64,000 nt of DNA from Photobacterium iliopiscarium (GCF_003026395.1 NZ_PYOO01000008.1:1-64000), one strand, 5' to 3'. Shown: positions 9,144-17,451, numbered from the stretch's first letter. Translations and numbers: made by a program. Notes: generated by a model not told the origin, from the letters alone.

Positions 9144-9512
9144 TCATATAATGTCTGATCCTAAAATCATAGGCATGGCGACAATAACAGATAATATTAA
9201 CGTTATTATTGAAGGGATAGCATCTTTTACGGTATCAAATCTAAAGTGAAAGAACATTGCCCCCGTTGATACGCATATAATAAAAGTGGCCCCGATAGTG
9301 CTGATTAATGGGCTGACCATTATCACTCCGATTAACAGCATTATTGCCCCTGTTGCTTCAATAATACCGACAATAAACATTATGCTACGGTTAAGTCCAT
9401 AACGACGAAAAAAGGTCAATTGCGGTTCAAAGATGACTTTTACCCAGCCAAACATCTTAACTGAACTTGCGAATAAGAAAAATGCGATGAGTAGACCTTG
9501 AATAAATAGCAT
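9144..9512 (-). CDS. DoxX-family membrane protein
   Basis: A 122-residue protein with four predicted transmembrane helices, typical in size and hydrophobic pattern of the DoxX/DoxD-like family. The KxxGW segment after the first helix and the E of GIIEATGAIMLL are usual for this family. Members are linked to redox and thiol stress, but the reaction is generally unknown. AAGGAG lies about 8 nt upstream of the ATG. The gene is divergent from a second LysR gene, which likely controls it, and its 3' end nearly meets the SDR gene. Confidence 0.85.
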   Translation of the reverse strand: MLFIQGLLIAFFLFASSVKMFGWVKVIFEPQLTFFRRYGLNRSIMFIVGIIEATGAIMLLIGVIMVSPLISTIGATFIICVSTGAMFFHFRFDTVKDAIPSIITLILSVIVAMPMILGSDII

Positions 9513-9593
9513 AATGTAAACTCCTTGATAAACGATAAGCTTATTAAAGCATTCCCATTAGAGATTAAGGAGGGTAGTATTTCGCTTATTATG

Positions 9594-9608
9594 ATTCCAA
9601 ACTGGAAT
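9594..9608. promoter_or_regulatory. palindromic LysR-type operator ATTCCA-AAC-TGGAAT
   Basis: A perfect 6-bp inverted repeat with a 3-bp spacer matches the T-N11-A pattern of LysR-type regulator sites. It sits 5 bp before the GTG start of the adjacent lysR gene and 82 bp from the divergent doxX start. It is a candidate autoregulatory and doxX-controlling site. Confidence 0.6.
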
Positions 9609-9613
9609 GTGTC

Positions 9614-10498
9614 GTGGATAAATTTGATTGTTTAAAAGTCTTTACTCGAGTTGCTCATTTAGGGAGTTTTACTGCCGCAGCGAATGAATTCAATACGACG
9701 CAAAGTGCGGTAAGTAAGAAAATCGCTTGGTTAGAAAAACAAGTAGGCGTGAGCTTGTTTTATCGACATGCCCGTGCGATTAGCCTCACTGAGAGTGGGC
9801 AACAATATTTAGGTTTAGCGTTAAATATTACCCATGAAATGGATTGCTTTGAATCTAATTTACGCCAAGAACAGGCAACTATTTCGGGGGTACTAAAGCT
9901 ATCAGTGCCAAGTGCTTTTAGTACCCAGTTACTGTCTCAGCCTCTTAATCAATTTTTAAATTTACATCCGCAAGTTACCGTTGATGTTTCAGTGTCTGAT
10001 AAATTTGTTGATTTACTTGAAGGTAATATTGATATAGCCATACGTGCTGCTTATCTTAAAGATTCAGGTTTAAAAGCCAAATGGTTATTGGATAATGAAT
10101 TGGTGTATTTTGCATCTCCTGATTATTTAAAAACGACTCCAGCCATTGTTGATATTGACGATTTACGTCAGCATAAATGTTTAACTTATTCTTTATCGAC
10201 ACCATCAAATCTATGGCGTTTCAATACGGGCAAAGAAGTCGTAAAAATAAAAGTTAATGAACAAATTAGAAGTGATAATCCTGAGATGTTAGTTCAAATG
10301 GCTAAACTCGGTCAAGGTATAGCGGCAATGCCAAGATGGATGGTAGAACAAGAGCTACAATCTGGCACGTTGATTTTATTATTGACACAATATCAAACCC
10401 AAAAATTACCCATGTATATGGTCTATAAAGACGCAGAACAGCAACCTCAACGTATTCGTGCGTTTATTGACTTTTTAGCGGATTACTTCAATTCTTGA
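9614..10498 (+). CDS. LysR-family transcriptional regulator
   Basis: A 294-residue LysR-type regulator. The N-terminal helix-turn-helix is at about 1-60 (SFTAAANEFNTTQSAVSKKIAWLE) and the effector-binding domain follows from about 90. It resembles the CrgA/AaeR-like subgroup that often regulates a divergent neighbour. The start is GTG at 9614, right after a perfect palindrome, and no strong Shine-Dalgarno sequence is seen, so the transcript may have a very short leader. The divergent neighbour is doxX. Confidence 0.9.
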   Translation: MDKFDCLKVFTRVAHLGSFTAAANEFNTTQSAVSKKIAWLEKQVGVSLFYRHARAISLTESGQQYLGLALNITHEMDCFESNLRQEQATISGVLKLSVPSAFSTQLLSQPLNQFLNLHPQVTVDVSVSDKFVDLLEGNIDIAIRAAYLKDSGLKAKWLLDNELVYFASPDYLKTTPAIVDIDDLRQHKCLTYSLSTPSNLWRFNTGKEVVKIKVNEQIRSDNPEMLVQMAKLGQGIAAMPRWMVEQELQSGTLILLLTQYQTQKLPMYMVYKDAEQQPQRIRAFIDFLADYFNS

Positions 10499-10719
10499 TT
10501 CTGTAGATACGTTTATTTTTATAGTTTAAGTATGCCTAATAATCTTGATTGTCAGCTATTTGAGCAAGCCAAAGTTTCTCCTCAATCTCTCGTATAGTGA
10601 AACGCTTAGAAAGTAATGGCTTTACCTTTAGTGGATATGTCATTACTTGTAATGAGATTCAATCGCTTTTTTTGTTATTTATTCGCTATTAACTTATAGA
10701 AGTGTTTTTTGGCTAAAAC

Positions 10720-10738
10720 AAACTGAACCGTTTAGTTT
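10720..10738. promoter_or_regulatory. TetR-like operator, upstream copy
   Basis: AAACTGAACCGTTTAGTTT is a 19-bp near-perfect palindrome with one G:T position out of nine pairs. It is the type of site bound by TetR-family repressors. A second copy lies 55 bp downstream, and the two sites flank a promoter. Confidence 0.65.
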
Positions 10739-10745
10739 AAAATTG

Positions 10746-10774
10746 TTGACAGGTGGCGCTCTTCACTATAGATT
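10746..10774 (+). promoter_or_regulatory. promoter of the DUF417 gene
   Basis: A consensus -35 (TTGACA, 10746-10751) is followed after 17 bp by TAGATT (10769-10774) as the -10. It sits exactly between the two operator copies. Confidence 0.6.
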
Positions 10775-10793
10775 AAACGAAACAGTTTAGTTC
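10775..10793. promoter_or_regulatory. TetR-like operator, downstream copy
   Basis: AAACGAAACAGTTTAGTTC shares AAACnnAACnGTTTAGTT with the upstream copy, allowing for one changed position. It would overlap the transcription start of the DUF417 gene, a usual place for repression. No TetR gene is present nearby. Confidence 0.6.
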
Positions 10794-10811
10794 AATCATG
10801 TAGGGATAGAT

Positions 10812-11282
10812 GTGGATATTTTAAGAAAAAACATGTTAGCGCCATCAGCGACAACAATAGGGTATAAAGTCGGTGTTTTTGGGGTTGTGTTAATTTTATT
10901 GTGGATTGGTATTTTTAAATTTACGCCAACAGAAGCGGCAGCAATTGAACCTCTTATTAAAAATCATCCCTTAATGGGTTGGACATACCATTTTTTCTCA
11001 GTTCAAACCGTTTCTAATCTTGTAGGATTTAGTGAGATAGTTGTGGCAATTGGACTTATTTATGGTTTCTTTAATCCTAGGGTCGGCTATATCTCAGGTA
11101 TTGTTGCAAGTGCTATTTTTATAGTGACACTCAGTTTCTTATTTACCACACCAAATACCTGGAAAATAGTCGATGGCGTTCCTATTGCAAACTTCTTCTT
11201 AGTTAAAGATATTCTATTTTTAGCCATTGCAATAATGGTTGTTGAACACAATAAAAAACTATTACCTCATAAATCTCAATAG
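10812..11282 (+). CDS. DUF417 (RclC/YkgB-type) membrane protein
   Basis: A 156-residue protein with about four transmembrane helices and the pattern of the DUF417 family (LWIGIFKFTPTEAAAIEPLIKNHPLMGW). The best-known member is E. coli RclC (YkgB), an inner-membrane protein of the reactive chlorine resistance operon. Its biochemical role is not known. The GTG start at 10812 is preceded by AGGGA. Two palindromes around a consensus promoter suggest repression by a TetR-family regulator encoded elsewhere. Together with the SDR and DoxX genes nearby it suggests an electrophile or oxidant response, which is an inference from context. Confidence 0.85.
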   Translation: MDILRKNMLAPSATTIGYKVGVFGVVLILLWIGIFKFTPTEAAAIEPLIKNHPLMGWTYHFFSVQTVSNLVGFSEIVVAIGLIYGFFNPRVGYISGIVASAIFIVTLSFLFTTPNTWKIVDGVPIANFFLVKDILFLAIAIMVVEHNKKLLPHKSQ

Positions 11283-11381
11283 TGACTTTGTGATAACAGT
11301 TAGTTTGGATAAATCATATTCTGGTGCATTAATAAATCATCAGTAGCAAACAAGTAATTATAAATAAATGGAACTCAAATT

Positions 11382-11732
11382 ATGAAAAAAATATTTTTAG
11401 CCACTTTAGTCTTTTTATTCTCATCTTCTATTTTTGCACAAAATATAGGGAATCATTCCGACCGTTTAGGTAACAAACAACTTAAAACCGCAGTTATGCA
11501 AGATAAAAGTGCAGCAGTGGTGGCAGGTAATAACATTAGAGATAATTTAGAAACCTTAAACAGTATTGAGTTAAGTAAAAAGCTTAATATATGGCGAAAT
11601 ACATATAATTCTACCAAGCTAAAAAATACATCTATGACTATTGATGAATTGTATGCCCAGAATGGGACAGTTAGTTATCAAGCCATTGTAAATGTGAGAT
11701 ATCAATACACCGTTCGTGAGTCAAACAAGTAA
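11382..11732 (+). CDS. small secreted protein, possibly DUF3316-like
   Basis: A 116-residue protein with a clear signal peptide (about 1-19, ending SIFAQ). The mature part is basic, mostly polar, and ends in a short beta-type segment (YQAIVNVRYQYTV). The layout resembles the Vibrio DUF3316 family, but I recall this only loosely. The function is unknown. It is probably periplasmic. A hairpin follows the stop. Confidence 0.65.
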   Translation: MKKIFLATLVFLFSSSIFAQNIGNHSDRLGNKQLKTAVMQDKSAAVVAGNNIRDNLETLNSIELSKKLNIWRNTYNSTKLKNTSMTIDELYAQNGTVSYQAIVNVRYQYTVRESNK

Positions 11733-11742
11733 CGTTAACAAA

Positions 11743-11772
11743 GAATGACCGTCTATCAAGGCGGTCTTTATC
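11743..11772 (+). terminator. terminator after the 11382 gene
   Basis: GACCG and CGGTC pair around a 10-nt loop and are followed by TTTA. The stem is short, so this is moderately supported. Confidence 0.5.
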
Positions 11773-11786
11773 TGTAAAAAAAATAT

Positions 11787-11830
11787 GGGACAGCCATAAT
11801 TTCTACAAGAGCAACAAAGGACAGCCATAA
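11787..11830. repeat. left-end motifs of the RAYT element
   Basis: Two direct copies of GGACAGCCATAA lie 32 bp apart (11788-11799 and 11819-11830), just upstream of the transposase gene. The same motif, or variants such as GGACACCCATAA and GGACGGCCATAA, recurs at 44321, 44342, 44982, 46018 and 48249. Confidence 0.75.
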
Positions 11831-11889
11831 CCTTGCACATCAACCATGAGCTACTACAATTAAGCTTCAAGTTGCTTATGGTGAAATAA

Positions 11890-12897
11890 ATGACAATCTC
11901 AAGACGTAAATTGATAGAGCCTCAAATTACGCCTTTTTATCATGTAATTAATCGCTGTGTACGTCGTGCTTATTTGTGTGGCAATGATCCGTATAATGGT
12001 AAAAACTATCAGCACCGTCGTGGTTGGATAGTAAGTAAAATTAAACAATTAGCCGCTGTGTTTTGTATTGATGTGTGTGCTTATGCGGTGATGAGTAATC
12101 ATTATCATTTGGTACTTAAAATAGATATGGAACAACAACAAAAGCTAACCCCAGAAGAAGTGATATCACGCTGGTTACAGTTATTTAGTGGTCATCCTAT
12201 CGCGGTCGATTTTTTAAAAGAGGGTCAAATAGCCGCAGATAAACAACAAGCATTATCAAATTTAGTGGCTGAATGGCAACAACGATTAGGCAGTATTAGC
12301 TGGTTTATGCGTTGTCTTAATGAGGAAATAGCACGAAAAGCCAATAAAGAAGATCAATGTAAAGGGGCGTTTTGGGAAGGGCGATTTAAATCTCAGGCAC
12401 TACTGGGTGAGCAAGCGTTATTATCTTGCATGATGTACGTTGATTTAAACCCGATCAGGGCGGGCGTTACACCGTCACTAGAACAATCAGATTTTACCTC
12501 TATTCAGCAACGTATTCGTGAACATCATCAAACGAAAACATTGACACAACAATCATCATCAAATACCTCTCGTTTTCAATTATTACCTTTTGTCGGTGCT
12601 GAGCATCAAGCTAAAAAAGCAGGTATAAACTTTACTTTTACCGATTATCTCGAATTGATTGACTGGACTGGTCGGTGTATTCGAAATGATAAAAAAGGGT
12701 TTATTGCACCTAATCAGCCCAAGATTTTACAGCAAATGGGAATAACACCAGATACTTGGCTTGAGCACAGTGAACAATTTCTGGAACATTATGCCAATGT
12801 AAGCGGGAAATGGTCCCGAATGTGTGCCTTCAAACAACATGTTGGTGGGCATTGGTGTAAAGGAAAGTTCGCGAGTCATCAGTTACATCCTAGTTAG
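11890..12897 (+). CDS. REP-associated tyrosine transposase (RAYT), IS200-like
   Basis: A 335-residue protein of the Y1/HUH transposase superfamily. The N-terminal segment FYHVINRCVRRAYLCG and the HUH motif His71-Tyr72-His73 (SNHYHLVLKID) are diagnostic, and the nucleophile Tyr is likely in YVDLNPIRAG. It resembles RAYT proteins, which are single-copy domesticated relatives of IS200/IS605 transposases that act on short palindromic repeats. The C-terminal region (about 240-335) is an extra domain common in marine gamma-proteobacterial members. The gene appears intact. GGACAGCCATA-type motifs occur on both sides (11787-11830 and 13092-13148), and related elements lie 32-36 kb away. Confidence 0.88.
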   Translation: MTISRRKLIEPQITPFYHVINRCVRRAYLCGNDPYNGKNYQHRRGWIVSKIKQLAAVFCIDVCAYAVMSNHYHLVLKIDMEQQQKLTPEEVISRWLQLFSGHPIAVDFLKEGQIAADKQQALSNLVAEWQQRLGSISWFMRCLNEEIARKANKEDQCKGAFWEGRFKSQALLGEQALLSCMMYVDLNPIRAGVTPSLEQSDFTSIQQRIREHHQTKTLTQQSSSNTSRFQLLPFVGAEHQAKKAGINFTFTDYLELIDWTGRCIRNDKKGFIAPNQPKILQQMGITPDTWLEHSEQFLEHYANVSGKWSRMCAFKQHVGGHWCKGKFASHQLHPS

Positions 12898-13091
12898 ACA
12901 TGGTTTCTTATAATTAGATGAACATACTGCAATAACCGTTAGGATTGTGGGCTTTTTTGATCCTGAAATATGGTAACAGAACCGATTTAGTGATGAATTA
13001 TAAACAATAAGCTGTAAATTTTAGCTTCGAGGGTTTATTGCTGGTGGAATGGTTTATTTTTTAAAGGCGTTATTTAAGAACAAAAATATTT

Positions 13092-13148
13092 GGCTGTCCA
13101 GCATAAAGCAGATAAACAAAAGACAGCCTCTAAAATAGCAGGCTGTCT
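13092..13148. repeat. right-end motifs of the RAYT element and REP-like hairpin
   Basis: GGCTGTCCA at 13092-13100 is the inverse of the left-end motif. AGACAGCC (13121-13128) and GGCTGTCT (13141-13148) form a perfect 8-bp stem with a 12-nt loop. The hairpin lies between two convergent genes (RAYT and the U32 gene) and could also end transcription, but a strong U-run is missing. Confidence 0.65.
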
Positions 13149-13194
13149 AATATTATTTTATTTTGTTGTTGAGACTAAACTATACCGCTAATGC

Positions 13195-15438
13195 TTATAA
13201 TCCCTGAACATATTGGGCATTAGTTGAGATAGGCACTAAATTATCCAGTTCAGCTTTAGCATCATCATTACCAGCAAGTAGTGCTTCAAAGTGTTTGATT
13301 AGTTCTACTTTGTCTTGTTCTTGCTTAGAACCTGCACCGATATTGGTTAAATCAATAAAGAACTCGTCAAATAAATGCGAGAAATCATTCACTGCATCAA
13401 AGTTTAAGAATTGCTCATGGTTGTAAATGCTTGGGTAGCCACCTTTTTGTTTATCAACCGCAAACGAAATACCTTTCACATTAGTAATGGTGGTCGCTTT
13501 TTCGCATTTCAGCATACAGCTAGCTTCAATGGCCGGTTTCTTACAGCCAACGGTTTGTTGGAAGAAACATTGACGACTAGTCATCATCAGAATGGGATGA
13601 TAAATACTGTAACAGAGCTTAAAGTTTTCTGGACGGGTAATATTTCTGATTTGACCACGATTGATCTCGTTAGAAATAAAGGCACCAGCACAGTTTAATT
13701 CTTCTTTTAACGTAAGAAGGGCGTGTGAGTTGGTGGTATTTAAGAACGGTCCTGCGACCCACTCGATACCCATTTCATACGCTTTATAAGCAATACCAGT
13801 ATTGTTAGTTACGATACGCTTAGGTTTTACTTGCTCAAGAATTTTGACAGACTCTAAGTAATCTTTACCAATCAATACCGCAGGGAACCAAGGAATTAAA
13901 CGTGGATTTTCTTGCAATAACGTAATGTGCTTAAGACAGTTCTTTTTCAAGCTTTCAGGGAGTTTGAAGTAGATATCAGCATCTGTCACATCAGCAAGGT
14001 ACAAATCTTGTTCATTGGCAATCAGTAACGATAATTTAGGTGTTGATGATACTTTCTCGTGTTTAGGCAATGCAGGCACATCAACATGTTTAATCACATT
14101 ACGTGAGCCGTTTAATAAGAACGCAGCTTGATTTTTTAGCTCCGTAATTTCTTTAAACGGTACCGTTAAGTTGGCGTCAAAATTGTCAAAGTTCATTGGC
14201 GCAAGATCAAACGTCGCATTACTAAAACTACGGAAGCGTTTATCAATGGTTTCTGGCGTAATTGCAATTTCATCGGCAACGCGTAATAACGAATCAGTTT
14301 TTACTTCAAATGAGGTATTACCCGCCATAATATTAAGCGTTAACGGCGTGTTTTCTTTGGCAGTAAAAGCGAACGTTAAGGCGACTTTATCGATGATTAA
14401 GTCTTTAATTTTGTCGGCTAGTTCCGCGCCTAGTGCATTTTTATCATTATAAAGATCTTGTTTTACATCGTGGATTTGAACCACTGAGATAGCATCACTT
14501 TTTTCAACCGCATAATTGACACTGTTATCACGAGGGTTATCGGTAAACATTTTTTTGTTTAGATCGCCCTGTAAAAATGAGTTGGTGAAACTACGGTTAA
14601 AGACTTTATGTAAGTTGCTGTCGTCAGCTAATAACTTACCAGATTCTATGAAGTTATTGATCTGTTTACGCCATGTATCAACCACAGTGTAAACATAGTG
14701 AGCGCCTTTAATACGGCCTTCGACTTTTAACGAATCAACCCCAGCGTCTACCAGTTCAGGTAAATCAAAGTAGGCTGAATTATCTTTTAAGTTAAGCGGG
14801 AAGCGATGACCTTCAGCGGTCACTTCGTATTCGTCACGACAGGCTTGGCTACAACGACCACGGTTACCTGAGTTACCGACACTGACTGAGCTTGAGTAAC
14901 ATTGACCAGAGAAGGCGATACATAGCGCGCCATGGACAAAGACTTCGGTTAATACATCATGATCATGAGCGACGGTTGTTAATGCTTTAATCTCACCAAG
15001 GTTGAGCTCACGCGATAAGTTAACTCGTGTAGCGCCGATTTTGTGTAAGAATAAAATTTGACCTTCGTTGTGGGTTGTTACCTGAGTAGATGCATGGATA
15101 TGTAATGATGGGAAATGCTTTTTAACAATGTTGAAGATACCCAAATCTTGTACGATGATGCCATCAATGCCACTGTTAACCAGTTTATTTAGCAAGCGTA
15201 CCAAGCTAACAACCTCGTGTTCTAATATTACGACATTGAGCGTTAAGAAGACTTCACAGTTGTGCTCATGTGCCAGTCGTAATACGCCATTTAGCTCATC
15301 ATATGAAAGATTGGAGGCGCGGTTACGGGCATTGAACATATCTAAACCACAGTAGACGGCATTTGCACCAGCAACAATCGCCGCTTTAATTGCTTCTACG
15401 TCACCACCCGGTGCCAATAATTCTATTTTTCTACTCAT
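13195..15438 (-). CDS. U32-family peptidase / RNA hydroxylase-like protein
   Basis: A protein of 747 residues if it starts at the ATG at 15438. The frame is open to a TTG at 15456, but the family N-terminus (RKIELLAPGGDVEAIKAAI) fits the ATG. The first ~330 residues form the U32 TIM-barrel domain, with the conserved GALCIAFSGQCY, GNRGRCSQACR and DSLKVEGRIK segments. The C-terminal part carries further cysteines (RQCFFQQTVGC...CMLKCEK) that probably bind a metal cluster. Relatives include RlhA (23S rRNA C2501 hydroxylation) and TrhP (tRNA hydroxyuridine). At this length it is larger than RlhA (653), so a shared role in RNA hydroxylation is an inference. Confidence 0.8.
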   Translation of the reverse strand: MSRKIELLAPGGDVEAIKAAIVAGANAVYCGLDMFNARNRASNLSYDELNGVLRLAHEHNCEVFLTLNVVILEHEVVSLVRLLNKLVNSGIDGIIVQDLGIFNIVKKHFPSLHIHASTQVTTHNEGQILFLHKIGATRVNLSRELNLGEIKALTTVAHDHDVLTEVFVHGALCIAFSGQCYSSSVSVGNSGNRGRCSQACRDEYEVTAEGHRFPLNLKDNSAYFDLPELVDAGVDSLKVEGRIKGAHYVYTVVDTWRKQINNFIESGKLLADDSNLHKVFNRSFTNSFLQGDLNKKMFTDNPRDNSVNYAVEKSDAISVVQIHDVKQDLYNDKNALGAELADKIKDLIIDKVALTFAFTAKENTPLTLNIMAGNTSFEVKTDSLLRVADEIAITPETIDKRFRSFSNATFDLAPMNFDNFDANLTVPFKEITELKNQAAFLLNGSRNVIKHVDVPALPKHEKVSSTPKLSLLIANEQDLYLADVTDADIYFKLPESLKKNCLKHITLLQENPRLIPWFPAVLIGKDYLESVKILEQVKPKRIVTNNTGIAYKAYEMGIEWVAGPFLNTTNSHALLTLKEELNCAGAFISNEINRGQIRNITRPENFKLCYSIYHPILMMTSRQCFFQQTVGCKKPAIEASCMLKCEKATTITNVKGISFAVDKQKGGYPSIYNHEQFLNFDAVNDFSHLFDEFFIDLTNIGAGSKQEQDKVELIKHFEALLAGNDDAKAELDNLVPISTNAQYVQGL

Positions 15439-15920
15439 GCGAAATAACCCACTCAATGCTTTTCTTGTAATTTTTGAGGGGGCATTCTATCTGTATCTGT
15501 GAGGTAATGCCATAAAATAGGCTTTTGTTGATATAAATCAATCAAAGAAATATAAATATGTGCGTACAAAGCTGAATAAGAGGAACGTTATAACGTTGCA
15601 TTACAATTGTGGGTGATTACAGCAACATCAAGGTTACTTATAGCTGACGAATTACAACATATGGGTGTCCAATTATATTAATCATCTTTTGGCTGTCCCA
15701 TGATTAACCATATTTAAAGCTTAAAGTTACTTGTGGTAAAACGTACTAAAATATATGGCTGTCTAAGCTCATTTTTTATGTTTTTGATGTATCAAAATAA
15801 TAAGTATTGCGATGAAATCTACGATTATTACCATCAATAGTTGTTGGGTGTTTATTTTATCATTGTTAGGTGATTAACTTTTTTATAAATAGTATTTTGG
15901 CATTATTCATAGGAAGAAAC
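15439..15920. other. 482-bp region with solo repeat ends
   Basis: It holds three copies of the RAYT end motif in one orientation or inverted: TATGGGTGTCC (15660-15670), GGCTGTCCC (15691-15699) and TGGCTGTCT (15756-15764). A stretch at 15717-15742 matches the RAYT leader. The only open frame is a GTG extension of the next gene. Confidence 0.5.
15691..15766. mobile_element. internally deleted RAYT element remnant
   Basis: At 15717-15742 the sequence AAGCTTAAAGTTACTTGTGG is close to the leader just before the RAYT start (11862-11887). At 15748-15766 the sequence is close to the RAYT right end (13083-13103, AAAATATTTGGCTGTCC). The two pieces lie next to each other, as expected if the coding part was lost. 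This comes from eye alignment only. Confidence 0.45.
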
Positions 15921-16469
15921 ATGCAGAATCCCGGAGAAGAGTTAGTTGGTGAGTATTTAAAACATATTCTTGGTTGTGATTTTGTTGAATACAATCTTTA
16001 TACCCCTAATATTCAAGGTGAGATTGATGTTGTGGGCATCAATATTAAGGCTAAAGAAGTTTACATTTGTGAGGTAGCAACTCATTTAATCACTGGTTTG
16101 CAATATGTTAAAAATAACCAACCAGATAATATTGAGCGATTCTATAAGAAATTTGTTAAAAATATTAGATATGTAGAAGAATGTTTTCCAAACCACAAAG
16201 CAAGATTTATGCTTTGGTCACCTATTGTAAAAGATCAATCATCGAATGCTAAACATAATCAACGTAGAGATATTAAAACCATTCAAGATCAAATATTAAC
16301 TGAGTTTGGGGTTGAGATTGAATCGATAGTTAATCAAAAGTATTTGAAATGTTTATTTGAATTAAGATCTTATGCTCGTAATGAAACAAAAGAATTAAAA
16401 TCTCCAATAATGCGATTATTTCAAATTGAAGAGTATTTATTAAAACATATAGAGCGATTAGAGCGTTAA
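15921..16469 (+). CDS. PD-(D/E)XK nuclease-like hypothetical protein
   Basis: A protein of 182 residues from the ATG at 15921, chosen because AGGAAG lies 4 nt upstream. A GTG at 15870 would add 17 hydrophobic residues. Near the N-terminus, Glu8, Asp36 (GEIDVVGIN) and Glu51 (VYICEVATH) fall in the order of the restriction-endonuclease-like fold. The usual Lys after the last Glu is replaced by Ala53, so the enzyme could be inactive or use another residue. No membrane segment is seen. It sits beside a duplicated-boundary insertion with a YaaW gene, in a spot suited to accessory or defence genes. The function is not known. Confidence 0.55.
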   Translation: MQNPGEELVGEYLKHILGCDFVEYNLYTPNIQGEIDVVGINIKAKEVYICEVATHLITGLQYVKNNQPDNIERFYKKFVKNIRYVEECFPNHKARFMLWSPIVKDQSSNAKHNQRRDIKTIQDQILTEFGVEIESIVNQKYLKCLFELRSYARNETKELKSPIMRLFQIEEYLLKHIERLER

Positions 16470-16502
16470 AATTTTTATAATAAAAATGATGTTTTAAATA
16501 AA

Positions 16503-16533
16503 TTGTTGAAATAACCTCAGGCTATTTCAACAA
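16503..16533 (-). terminator. duplicated terminator hairpin, copy 1
   Basis: TTGTTGAAATAACC and GGCTATTTCAACAA form a 14-bp stem with one G:T-type mismatch around TCA. It is identical to the hairpin at 17507-17537. Here it follows the nuclease-like gene on the plus strand. Confidence 0.75.
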
Positions 16534-16562
16534 TTAATATTAGTGGTGAATTGTTTCACACG

Positions 16563-16653
16563 TTAATCAATAACGACTAAACAGTTAGGTAATTCATTTT
16601 TTTCTTCCGTGTACGGTAGGGCGTTAGTTAATGACTCTCCTGATTGCTGTAAA
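16563..16653 (-). pseudogene. 3' fragment of a TPM-domain gene
   Basis: On the minus strand this encodes the last ~30 residues of the neighbouring TPM protein, including the ELPNCLVVID end and the stop codon, with no upstream part. It is a fragment left by the duplication that flanks the YaaW gene. It has no start and is not expected to be translated. Confidence 0.7.
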
Positions 16654-16695
16654 TGTTTTTTATTTAAGTGTTAAAATATTAATAAAGGTGAAGTT

Positions 16696-17451
16696 ATGGT
16701 TTATAGATATGATAGTAATTTGAGTTTTTTGGGAGAGTTGAAATCAGAAGATCTTAACGATTTAGTATATTGTCTTACTCATGATAAAGATGGAGATAAA
16801 CGGTTTACTGAAGAATTAACTCAGCATGCTAGATATAAAAGGTATTATCCAAATCATTCAATGTATTGGGAAGAAATTTCTGCAGAAATACAATGTTTTG
16901 GCGCTAACACTTTCTCTACTTTTCTTCGTGGAGGTAAAGGAGTCGAATATAAGGAAGTTCTAACTGATGTATGTGATAAAATGAAAGTAAATTATAATAA
17001 AAATTCTAGTATTGAAACTATAGAAAAAAATATGCTCATGAAAATTCTAGAAGATGCGATTGAAAAAATGTCACCAAAAGAATTAAATGAATTGGCAATG
17101 AGTACTGGTGTGAAAAATATTTCAGGTATAACAAAGGAATCAATGATTGGTGTATTTCAAGCTGTTTTTAGAGCTGGTGGCTTTAAATCATATCAATTAA
17201 CTTTAATTGTGGTCAATGCTATTGCTAAAGCATTAATTGGGCGTGGTCTTTCTTTTGCTGGAAATGCAGCTCTTACAAGAACAATGGCTGTATTGGTTGG
17301 ACCAATCGGTTGGGCTATAACTGGTTTATGGACTGCTGTAGATATTGCAGGAACGGCATACCGTGTAACAATACCTGCGGTAATTCAAATATCAGTATTA
17401 AGACAGAAATATATTTATGAAAAACAAATTGGCGAAGTTGAGTTTTCATAA
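16696..17451 (+). CDS. YaaW / UPF0174 family protein
   Basis: A 251-residue protein. The N-terminal ~90 residues (DLNDLVYCLTHDKDGDKRFTEEL..., ISAEIQCFGANTFST) and the C-terminal AYRVTIPAVIQISVLR match E. coli YaaW (237 aa, UPF0174, N-terminal DUF3944). A glycine/alanine-rich hydrophobic hairpin (about 180-220) could insert into a membrane. The molecular function of the family is unknown. AAAGGTG precedes the ATG. The gene is AT-rich and lies alone between ~160-bp direct repeats that carry the end of the adjacent TPM gene, so it looks like a recently acquired cassette. Confidence 0.85.
   Translation: MVYRYDSNLSFLGELKSEDLNDLVYCLTHDKDGDKRFTEELTQHARYKRYYPNHSMYWEEISAEIQCFGANTFSTFLRGGKGVEYKEVLTDVCDKMKVNYNKNSSIETIEKNMLMKILEDAIEKMSPKELNELAMSTGVKNISGITKESMIGVFQAVFRAGGFKSYQLTLIVVNAIAKALIGRGLSFAGNAALTRTMAVLVGPIGWAITGLWTAVDIAGTAYRVTIPAVIQISVLRQKYIYEKQIGEVEFS

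Larger units (their letters stand above)
10499..10811. other. 313-bp region between lysR and the DUF417 gene
   Basis: This region holds a ~65-bp stretch (about 10570-10637) resembling 48136-48200, then the DUF417 promoter with two palindromic operators. No further gene is seen. Confidence 0.5.
16494..16653. repeat. direct repeat copy 1: duplicated TPM gene 3' end
   Basis: About 160 bp matching 17498-17657 with only scattered differences, apart from a divergent stretch of about nine bases near 16633-16641. It contains a terminator hairpin (16503-16533) and the last ~30 codons with the stop of the TPM gene. Together with copy 2 it brackets the YaaW gene. Confidence 0.85.

Noticed and set aside
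11787-13148. classical IS with transposase and long inverted repeats
   Set aside because: The ends are short motifs, two of them directly repeated, and the enzyme is an HUH/Y1 type, so a RAYT-type element fits better.
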